Shown: piece after piece, positions 6,753 to 11,242 of the stretch | Position numbering within the stretch: position 1 is the first letter of the stretch | Layout: every line of letters begins with the position of its first letter | Source: CAYOXX01 sp964408025 | GTDB lineage: Bacteria > Acidobacteriota > DATKUA01 | Direction: 5' to 3' | Length of the DNA: 11,242 nt | Assembly: GCA_964408025.1 (NCBI GenBank) | Contig: CAYOXX010000099.1 | Span: 1-11,242, forward strand | Position numbers and translations under genes: made by a program | Notes under the pieces: generated by a model | Database searches by the model: none | The model's input: the letters and a program-made list of their open reading frames with translations, nothing else | What the model was told of the DNA's origin: nothing

Positions 6753-6895
6753 CCGGCTTCAAAAATTTGGTTTTGGTGGAATGGCTGTATCTTTGAGGTA
6801 TTCGGTTTGTTTGATTTAACGGCGCCACACCAGCGGCCGTAGTTACTCGGAACAGAGAAAACAAGGATGGACATTCCAGTCTTCAAATCCCGGCC
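6753..6895. other. Intergenic stretch without a recognised gene
   Basis: The sequence lies between the receptor 2 control region and the repeat array. Weak similarity to the corresponding region before receptor 1 continues for about 30 bases (CAAAAAWTTG). I see no ORF with a ribosome site, no RNA gene and no terminator. Confidence 0.5.
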
Positions 6896-7010
6896 CAATC
6901 GGTAGGACAGTTCGCCGCCGCCAAGGTTATGGCGAACAAGTCCGCCGAAATTTATACGTAGGGCGGACAAGTCCGCCGTAGTTTTAACGAAGGCGGATTC
7001 CTGCCTGTCA
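6896..7010. repeat. Second array of the intergenic repeat family
   Basis: Positions 6900-6947 repeat 3518-3565 with few changes (CGGTAGGACAG, CGCCGCCGCCAAGG, TATGGCGAACAAGTCCGCCG). Positions 6963-7010 repeat the adjoining 3551-3598 (ACAAGTCCGCCGTAG, TTTTAACGAAGGCGGATTCC, CTGYCTGTCAC). Here the AAGTCCGCCG part is present twice (6938-6947 and 6970-6979), so the two arrays differ by an internal duplication. GGCGGACAAGTCCGCC (6962-6977) is itself a perfect palindrome with no spacer. Confidence 0.7.
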
Positions 7011-7081
7011 CCCGCCGCAGGCGGGCATGGCTTGCAGTCCGCGGCTAAACGAGCCGGTTATGGCTCCCGCTGCGCGGGAGC
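7011..7081. repeat. GC-rich hairpins in the kdsA-receptor gap
   Basis: Two perfect inverted repeats are present: CCCGCC-GCA-GGCGGG (7011-7025, the counterpart of CCCGCC-GGA-GGCGGG at 3471-3485) and GCTCCCGC-TGC-GCGGGAGC (7063-7081). Neither is followed by a T run on either strand, so they are not typical intrinsic terminators. They appear to be modules of the repeat family. Confidence 0.55.
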
Positions 7082-7082
7082 T

Positions 7083-7102
7083 GACAGACAAGAATGTCTG
7101 TC
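7083..7102. repeat. Palindromic repeat GACAGACA-N4-TGTCTGTC, copy C
   Basis: Perfect 8-bp arms surround an AGAA loop and are followed by CTACCG, as in copy A at 3271-3290. A stray GTGACAGACA follows at 7115-7124. Confidence 0.75.
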
Positions 7103-7159
7103 CTACCGAGACGTGTGACAGACAACCTCGGAAGTTGGGATAGGGGATAGGATAGTTTC

Positions 7160-7190
7160 AAATCCTCGGCGTGCCCCAACGGAGGATCCG
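7160..7190 (-). terminator. Weak possible terminator after kdsA
   Basis: ATCCTC (7162-7167) and GAGGAT (7182-7187) can pair just beyond the kdsA stop codon. The stem is only 6 bp with a long loop, and the minus-strand tail TTTGAAAC is not a real U tract. It is the only candidate seen, and termination may instead occur in the hairpin-rich repeat region further on. Confidence 0.25.
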
Positions 7191-7196
7191 ATTTTT

Positions 7197-8033
7197 TCAG
7201 GTCCGCCAGGCGCGGGCGACCTCGGCCAGTGCCGCCACTTGCCGCAGTAGCTCCTCGAGGCTGTCCAGCGGCCACATGTTGGGGCCGTCGCAGGGGGCGC
7301 TGTCCGGGTCGGTGTGGACCTCGAGGAAGAGCGCATCGGCGCCGGCCGCCACGGCGGCGCGCGCAAGCGTCGGGACGAATTGGCGCAGGCCGCCGGTTCT
7401 GTTTCCCTCGCCGCCTGGTAGCTGCACGCTGTGGGTGGCGTCGAATACGGCCGGCACACCTGCCTCGCGGATCAGCGGGATGCCTTTCATGTCGACTACG
7501 AGGTTGTTGTAGCCGAAGCTGCTGCCCCTCTCGGTGATCATCAAGCGGCTCCCGCCGGCCGATCGGACCTTCTCGACGATATTCGGCACCTCCCAGGGCG
7601 AGAGGAACTGGCCCTTCTTGACGTTGACTGCGCGGCCGCTGCGCGCCGCGGCCACCAGCAGGTCCGTCTGCCGGCAGAGGAATGCCGGCACCTGGATGAC
7701 GTCGGCCACCGCGGCGGCGGCTTCGACCTGGTCGGGCAGGTGGACGTCGGTCAGCACCGGCACGCCTACCCGCTCGCCCACTTCGCCCAGGATCTCCAGC
7801 CCCTCCTGCATCCCGGGACCGCGGAACGACGAGATGGCGGTGCGGTTGGCCTTGTCGTACGACGACTTGAACACGTACGGCAAACCGACCGCGGCGGCAA
7901 TCGCCGCGGCACGCTCCGCCACCTCGAGCGCCTGCTCGCGCGACTCGATGACGCAGGGGCCGGCGATCAGCAGCAGCGGCGCGCCGCCGCCGATGCCGAT
8001 ACCCGGGCTGATTTCGAACGCCTCAACGCTCAT
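7197..8033 (-). CDS. kdsA: 3-deoxy-D-manno-octulosonate 8-phosphate synthase (KdsA)
   Basis: This 278-residue cytoplasmic aldolase-type synthase condenses phosphoenolpyruvate with arabinose 5-phosphate to give Kdo-8-phosphate, the first committed step to the Kdo of LPS. The start is the ATG at 8033, with GAGG at 8041-8044. The longer in-frame reading to 8450 runs antisense through gatE and is not real. Family motifs in order: LLIAGPCVIES (Cys27), KSSYDKANR, TDVHLPDQ, DVIQVPAFLCRQTDL, NVKKGQFLSPWEV, TERGSSFGYNNLVVDM, FDATHSVQLPGG, FLEVHTDPDSAPCDGPNMWPL. The Cys in AGPC marks the metal-dependent class of the Aquifex type (Asn at this site in E. coli KdsA). The His of ATHS, the Glu of FLEVH and a downstream Asp would complete the metal site. 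Length is normal. No other LPS gene is adjacent. Confidence 0.96.
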   Translation of the reverse strand: MSVEAFEISPGIGIGGGAPLLLIAGPCVIESREQALEVAERAAAIAAAVGLPYVFKSSYDKANRTAISSFRGPGMQEGLEILGEVGERVGVPVLTDVHLPDQVEAAAAVADVIQVPAFLCRQTDLLVAAARSGRAVNVKKGQFLSPWEVPNIVEKVRSAGGSRLMITERGSSFGYNNLVVDMKGIPLIREAGVPAVFDATHSVQLPGGEGNRTGGLRQFVPTLARAAVAAGADALFLEVHTDPDSAPCDGPNMWPLDSLEELLRQVAALAEVARAWRT

Positions 8034-8055
8034 CGGGACACCTCGCAACGTGGAC

Positions 8056-8084
8056 AGTCTACTACAAGCCGGCCCCGGAGTGAA
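8056..8084 (-). promoter_or_regulatory. Possible sigma-70-type promoter of kdsA
   Basis: On the minus strand TTCACT (8084-8079) and TAGACT (8061-8056) are separated by 17 nt, each matching 4 of 6 consensus bases. A start near 8049 would give a short leader of about 16 nt that still contains the GAGG ribosome site. Between kdsA and gatE (8034-8223) I found no comparably good promoter for gatE. A lone TAAATT lies at 8170-8175 without a good -35. Confidence 0.35.
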
Positions 8085-8223
8085 TTTCAGGTTAACGCGG
8101 TTCGGGCGCACGGCGTTTCCGGTAATGCTTACGCCGCCCGATCGGCTCGCCGCCGCGGTCGCCGTGTGGTAAATTGATCCGGGCCGCGGCACTTTGCCGG
8201 CCGCATGTTTTCGGGGGGAGGGA

Positions 8224-10194
8224 ATGCCCGAGATCGAATTGCTGAGCGACGCGGAGTACGCGGAGCTGGGCTTCCGCAGCGGACTGGAGATCCACCAGCA
8301 GCTGGACACTTGCGAGAAGCTCTTTTGCCGCTGCCCGGTCGGGCTGACCGACAGCGAGCCGGACATGCGCATCCTCAGGCACATGCGACCGACGCTGTCG
8401 GAGCTGGGTGAGTACGACGGCACCGCGCTGATGGAGTTCAAGACCCGCAAGCAGGTAGTCTACGAGCTCTTCAGCGACCGCACCTGCACCTACGAGATGG
8501 ACGACACGCCGCCGTTTCCGCTCAACCGTCAGGCGCTGGAGATCGCCATCGAGATTGCGCTGCTGCTGCGCTGCCGCATCGTCGACGAGGTGCACGTCAC
8601 CCGCAAGCAGTACCTGGACGGCAGCATCCCCACCGGCTTCCAGCGCACGGCGGTGATCGGCGTCGACGGCTGGATCCCTTACAAGGGCCGCCGCATCCGC
8701 GTCGCCATGCTCACGCTCGAGGAAGACGCCTGCCGCGAGGTCAGCGACGTCGGCCACGAGATCACCTTCAAGACTGACCGGCTCAGCACGCCGCTGGCGG
8801 AGGTCATCACCTATCCCGACATGAGAACGCCCCGCGAGGTAGCCGAGGTCAACCGGCTGCTCGGCGACCTGATGCGGGCCACGTGCAAGGTGAGGCGCGG
8901 CATCGGCTCGGTGCGCCAGGACGTCAACGTGTCGATCGCCGGCGGCGACCGGGTCGAGATCAAGGGCGTCCCCAAGATCGGCTACGTCCGCGCCCTCACA
9001 CACTACGAGGCGCTGCGGCAGAAGGCGCTCCTGGAGCTGCGCGACGAGTGCCGGCGGCGAGGCCTCCGTGCCGAAAAGATCGCCGCCGGGCGGATTGAGG
9101 CCAGAGAACTGCTCGCCGGAACGAAATCGGAGCCGCTGCGCCGCGCCCTCGACGAGGGCGGTGCGGTCGCCGCCATCCGCCTGCGGGGCTGCGCCGGGCT
9201 CTTCGGCCGGCTGATGCAACCCGGCCTCGACTTCGCCGACGAGGTTTCGGGTCGCATACGGGTCGTGGCCTGTATCGACCGCCTACCGAACCTGCTTCAC
9301 TCCGACGACGAGCAGGGCTCCGGCCTGGCGCCGGAGGAGTGGCGCGGGCTACGCAAGGCCCTGGGGGCCACGGAGGGCGACCTGGTTGCCATGGTCTTCG
9401 GCAACCCGGAGGACGCCCATACTGCGGCCGGCGAGGTGGAGATCCGCATGCGGGAGGCCCTGGACGGCGTGCCACGGGAGACGCGGCAGGCGTTCCCCGA
9501 CGGCCGCACCGGCTTCGAGCGCATCCTGCCCGGCCCGGACCGGATGTATCCGGATACCGACACACCGCCAACCGCCGTCCAATCGGAGTTAATCGAGCGG
9601 ATCAAGGCCAGCATGCCGGAGCAGCCCTGGGAGAGAGAGCGACGATACGGCGAACTGGGATTGGGCTCCGAGGTCGCACGCCTGCTCTCGAGGTCGCGGG
9701 TGGGGGATCTGTTCGATGAGCTGGCGCCGCGGCTCGAGCTCCCGGCAGCGACCGTCGCCGGCGTCCTGCTCCGCCACGCGGGGAACGCCGGCAGGAGCGG
9801 CCCAGATCTCGGGCGCCTCGGCACCGGGGACTGGCAGCGGGTGCTGGCGCTACTCCAGGAGGGAATCGTCTCCCGCGAGAAGTTGCCGGAACTACTTGAG
9901 AGGGTGGCGCGCAGGGAAGACCTGTCCCCCGAAGAGGCACTCTCCGCCGATGGCTTCGCCTGCGTCGCCGAGCCCGAGGTGGATGCCGCGGTCGAAGAGG
10001 AGGTCGGGAGTTGGAGCCGTCGCGGAAACTGGCCGCGGGGCAAGGCAGAACGCTATCTCGTCGGCCGCGTCATGCGGCGCATAGGCAAGCGCTACCCGGG
10101 CGCGGAAGTGGCGAGGAAGATAGGGGCGAGACTCGACCAGCTCGGAATAGAGGTGGGCGAGGAGGGCGAGGAGGGCAAGGAGGGCAGACGATGA
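8224..10194 (+). CDS. gatE: Glutamyl-tRNA(Gln) amidotransferase subunit E (GatE)
   Basis: This 656-residue protein has the GatE layout. The catalytic GatB/E cradle begins with GLEIHQQLDTCEKLFCRCP (residues 20-38). It continues with the GatE signatures RPTLSELGEYDGTAL, DDTPPFPLNRQALEIAIEIALLL, VDEVHVTRKQYLDGS and GFQRTAVI, then VRQDVNVSI and VEIKGV. Next comes a GAD-type insertion (about 290-420; EGGAVAAIRL, CAGLFGRLMQPG), the conserved MYPDTDTPP (about 441-449), and a YqeY-like helical tail to the C-terminus (about 455-640). GatE activates Glu on Glu-tRNA(Gln) with ATP and transfers ammonia made by the asparaginase-like partner GatD to give Gln-tRNA(Gln). The pair is regarded as archaeal, while bacteria normally use GatCAB, whose GatB lacks the GAD insertion. 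No gatD lies nearby. The start is the ATG at 8224, after GGGGGGAGGGA. The SD is unusually close, so a shift of a few codons is possible. Confidence 0.92.
   Translation: MPEIELLSDAEYAELGFRSGLEIHQQLDTCEKLFCRCPVGLTDSEPDMRILRHMRPTLSELGEYDGTALMEFKTRKQVVYELFSDRTCTYEMDDTPPFPLNRQALEIAIEIALLLRCRIVDEVHVTRKQYLDGSIPTGFQRTAVIGVDGWIPYKGRRIRVAMLTLEEDACREVSDVGHEITFKTDRLSTPLAEVITYPDMRTPREVAEVNRLLGDLMRATCKVRRGIGSVRQDVNVSIAGGDRVEIKGVPKIGYVRALTHYEALRQKALLELRDECRRRGLRAEKIAAGRIEARELLAGTKSEPLRRALDEGGAVAAIRLRGCAGLFGRLMQPGLDFADEVSGRIRVVACIDRLPNLLHSDDEQGSGLAPEEWRGLRKALGATEGDLVAMVFGNPEDAHTAAGEVEIRMREALDGVPRETRQAFPDGRTGFERILPGPDRMYPDTDTPPTAVQSELIERIKASMPEQPWERERRYGELGLGSEVARLLSRSRVGDLFDELAPRLELPAATVAGVLLRHAGNAGRSGPDLGRLGTGDWQRVLALLQEGIVSREKLPELLERVARREDLSPEEALSADGFACVAEPEVDAAVEEEVGSWSRRGNWPRGKAERYLVGRVMRRIGKRYPGAEVARKIGARLDQLGIEVGEEGEEGKEGRR
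10150..10185 (+). repeat. 9-bp tandem repeat (4 copies) at the 3' end of gatE
   Basis: The units are GAGGTGGGC, GAGGAGGGC, GAGGAGGGC and AAGGAGGGC. In frame they encode the repetitive acidic end EVGEEGEEGKEG of GatE. The last unit also supplies the ribosome site (GGAGGG) for the overlapping membrane-protein gene. The repeat is a multiple of three, so copy-number change would alter tail length without a frameshift. Confidence 0.75.
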
Positions 10195-10442
10195 AGGCTG
10201 AGAATGCTCCCGATGCGCAGCCCGGGCAACTGCGGATCGCGCAGCTCGTGGTCGTCTTGTCGGGTATCGCACTCGTGGCGGCGGGGGTGCTGATCGCGCT
10301 CCTCGGGGGAGCGTCGGACCCGTCAGTTCTCGTCCTGGCCGCGGCGTTGATCGCCGTCGGCCTCGGCGACCTTATCGTCGCCTTCTTCATTTTCCGGCGA
10401 GCCTCGGAGATGAATATCCGGCGCCCCGGCGGTCTCGACTAG
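10191..10442 (+). CDS. Small two-helix membrane protein of unknown function
   Basis: I do not recognise this 83-residue protein. Residues 1-15 are polar. Two hydrophobic segments follow (about 17-39, IAQLVVVLSGIALVAAGVLI..., and 45-68, SVLVLAAALIAVGLGDLIVAFFIF), joined by a short GGASDP turn, then a basic tail (RRASEMNIRRPGGLD). By the positive-inside rule the C-terminus is probably cytoplasmic, and with two helices the N-terminus too. The ATG overlaps the gatE stop (ATGA) and is preceded by GGAGGG at about 6 nt, so translation is probably coupled to gatE. The coupling is positional and does not by itself show a functional link. The hydrophobic pattern and ribosome site support a real gene. 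Confidence 0.75.
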   Translation: MKAENAPDAQPGQLRIAQLVVVLSGIALVAAGVLIALLGGASDPSVLVLAAALIAVGLGDLIVAFFIFRRASEMNIRRPGGLD

Positions 10443-10579
10443 CGCGAATGAAAAGCCTGGCGGAAATCGATCTGCAATTTTATGGTCAATTGCACCGCCT
10501 TGAGAGGCCAATCAAGCATGTTTTGGGGCTAGTAAACCACTTAATTCGACAATTATTTCCTCATTTCGCCTTGGCGACC
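10443..10579. other. AT-richer intergenic region before the ferredoxin gene
   Basis: The base composition drops clearly in G+C relative to the genes on both sides. A 73-codon reading frame (10448-10669) ends in TAATG at the ferredoxin start, but it lacks a ribosome site, has no recognised motif and would contain the promoter at 10580-10607. I treat the region as non-coding. No RNA gene or terminator was recognised. Confidence 0.5.
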
Positions 10580-10607
10580 TTGACTTCGATATCGGCGATG
10601 ATATATT
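10580..10607 (+). promoter_or_regulatory. Sigma-70-type promoter of the oxoacid oxidoreductase operon
   Basis: TTGACT (10580-10585) and TATATT (10602-10607) are separated by 16 nt, each matching 5 of 6 consensus bases. A start near 10614 would give a leader of about 55 nt before the ATG at 10669. This is the best housekeeping-type promoter in the window. Confidence 0.65.
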
Positions 10608-10668
10608 GCCGACGTGCCGCGAACAGGACCAATCCGATTCCGGTGGCTACCCTGTGCGAGGGAACCTA

Positions 10669-10902
10669 ATGTCGAAACCGGTGGAGATATACGAGGCCTG
10701 GTGCAAGGGCTGTGTGATCTGCGTGGAGTTGTGCCCCGCCAAGGTTCTGGAGATGCAGAAGGGCAAGGCTGTTGCGGTCCGGCAGGAGGACTGCACCGGT
10801 TGCCTGCTTTGCGAGATCCACTGCCCGGACCTCGCTATTGTGATCCACAAGGAGTTCGTCACAAAAAAGAAGCGGCCTGAGAAAGCCGCCACCGAGGCTT
10901 AG
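10669..10902 (+). CDS. korD: 2[4Fe-4S] ferredoxin subunit of a 2-oxoacid:ferredoxin oxidoreductase
   Basis: This 77-residue iron-sulfur protein is the electron-transfer (delta-type) subunit of a 2-oxoacid oxidoreductase. Two full cluster motifs are visible: CKGCVICVELCP (residues about 12-23) and CTGCLLCEIHCP (about 43-54), each CxxCxxCxxxCP. The opening EIYEAWCKGC and the lysine-rich tail are typical of the subunit that accompanies KorA/VorB proteins. The start is the ATG at 10669, with GAGGGA at 10658-10663. Only 3 nt separate it from the alpha subunit gene, in the D-A order known from korDABC and vor operons. It carries electrons from the thiamine diphosphate centre to external ferredoxin in the cytoplasm. 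The exact substrate (2-oxoglutarate or branched-chain 2-oxoacids) cannot be settled from this subunit. Confidence 0.88.
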   Translation: MSKPVEIYEAWCKGCVICVELCPAKVLEMQKGKAVAVRQEDCTGCLLCEIHCPDLAIVIHKEFVTKKKRPEKAATEA

Positions 10903-10905
10903 GCG

Positions 10906-11242
10906 ATGGGCGAGCGCGGGCAAGTACGGCTGATGAGCGGTAACGAAGCGGTCGCCGAGGGGGCGATCGCCGCGGGTTGCCGCTACTTCGCCGGCTACCC
11001 GATAACGCCCTCCTCGGAGATCGCCGAGCAGCTGAGCTACATGCTGCCGCGCGTCGGCGGCAAGTTCATCCAGATGGAGGACGAGATCGCCTCCATCGCC
11101 GCAGTCATCGGCGCCAGCCTGGCCGGCGTCAAGTCGATGACCGCCACCAGCGGACCCGGCTTCTCGCTCAAGCAGGAGAACATCGGCTACGCGGCGCTAA
11201 CCGACGCGCCGTGCGTCGTTGTTAACGTGCAGCGCGCCGGGC
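10906..11242 (+). CDS. korA: 2-oxoacid:acceptor oxidoreductase alpha subunit (partial, runs off right edge)
   Basis: The first 112 residues are present and the frame is open to the window end. The ATG at 10906 is 3 nt after the ferredoxin stop, with GAGG at 10894-10897. The sequence is characteristic of the KorA/VorB N-terminal pyrimidine-binding domain: LMSGNEAVAEGAIAAGCRYF, AGYPITPSSEIAE, FIQMEDEIASIAAVIGASLAG, MTATSGPGFSLKQENIGYA and PCVVVNVQRAG. The Glu of QMEDE is in the position expected to activate thiamine diphosphate. The enzyme oxidatively decarboxylates a 2-oxoacid to its acyl-CoA with ferredoxin as acceptor, or runs in reverse for CO2 fixation. The beta (TPP) subunit would be expected just beyond the window. 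KorA is the more likely identity, but VorB is not excluded. Confidence 0.9.
   Translation, partial: MGERGQVRLMSGNEAVAEGAIAAGCRYFAGYPITPSSEIAEQLSYMLPRVGGKFIQMEDEIASIAAVIGASLAGVKSMTATSGPGFSLKQENIGYAALTDAPCVVVNVQRAG

Noticed and set aside
7063..7081. GCTCCCGC-TGC-GCGGGAGC as a kdsA terminator
   Set aside because: A strong stem, but no T run follows on either strand and it lies more than 110 bp beyond the stop codon.
6896..7105. Insertion sequence or MITE with target duplications
   Set aside because: No transposase, no clear terminal repeats bounding a unit, and no direct target repeats seen. The modular palindromes fit a REP-like family better.
8194..8223. Upstream TTG start for gatE
   Set aside because: The ten added residues resemble nothing in the family. 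The ATG at 8224 directly precedes the conserved N-terminal region and has a purine-rich site before it.
8092..9219. 375-codon minus-strand frame opposite gatE
   Set aside because: Low-complexity Ala/Asp/Arg translation antisense to a clear GatE. It has no ribosome site or motif.
10448..10669. 73-codon frame ending TAATG at the ferredoxin start
   Set aside because: There is no Shine-Dalgarno sequence, no recognisable domain, and a good promoter sits inside it. The TAATG overlap keeps it marginally possible.

Overview
The window looks like the chromosome of a GC-rich Gram-negative bacterium. The diderm envelope is shown by two large outer-membrane beta-barrel receptors and by a Kdo-8-phosphate synthase (LPS core). 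The combination of Oar-like receptors with an N-terminal carboxypeptidase-regulatory domain, an archaeal-type GatE and a ferredoxin-dependent 2-oxoacid oxidoreductase suggests an anaerobic or facultative lineage near Acidobacteriota or a related candidate phylum. This placement is an inference from gene content only.

Positions 1-6752 (minus strand) hold two tandem paralogous receptor genes (119-2791 and 3760-6426) that are duplicated as complete transcription units. Each unit has, in the same order and with nearly the same spacing, two upstream palindromes, a textbook sigma-54 promoter (TGGCACG-N4-TTGC), a leader of about 110 nt with a conserved hairpin, the receptor gene, and a strong intrinsic terminator of almost identical sequence. 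The receptor bodies align without indels up to about residue 230 and diverge in stretches that are probably surface loops.

Positions 3270-3640 and 6890-7105, plus the left edge (1-60), are intergenic and filled with a family of short palindromic repeats: GACAGACA-N4-TGTCTGTC, CCGCC-type hairpins, and a unit of about 35 bp. No CDS is supported there.

Positions 7197-8033 (minus) are kdsA, of the metal-dependent (Cys) type. A divergent intergenic region of 190 bp separates it from gatE (8224-10194, plus), which has the full GatE architecture and overlaps by ATGA a gene for a two-helix membrane protein (10191-10442).

After an AT-richer gap with a good sigma-70-type promoter, an operon for a ferredoxin-dependent 2-oxoacid oxidoreductase begins: the 2[4Fe-4S] subunit (10669-10902), then the alpha subunit, which runs off the right edge (10906-11242).

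The most notable content is the duplicated sigma-54 regulatory cassette of the receptor pair, the intergenic palindrome family, and an archaeal-type GatE in a bacterial setting without GatD beside it.
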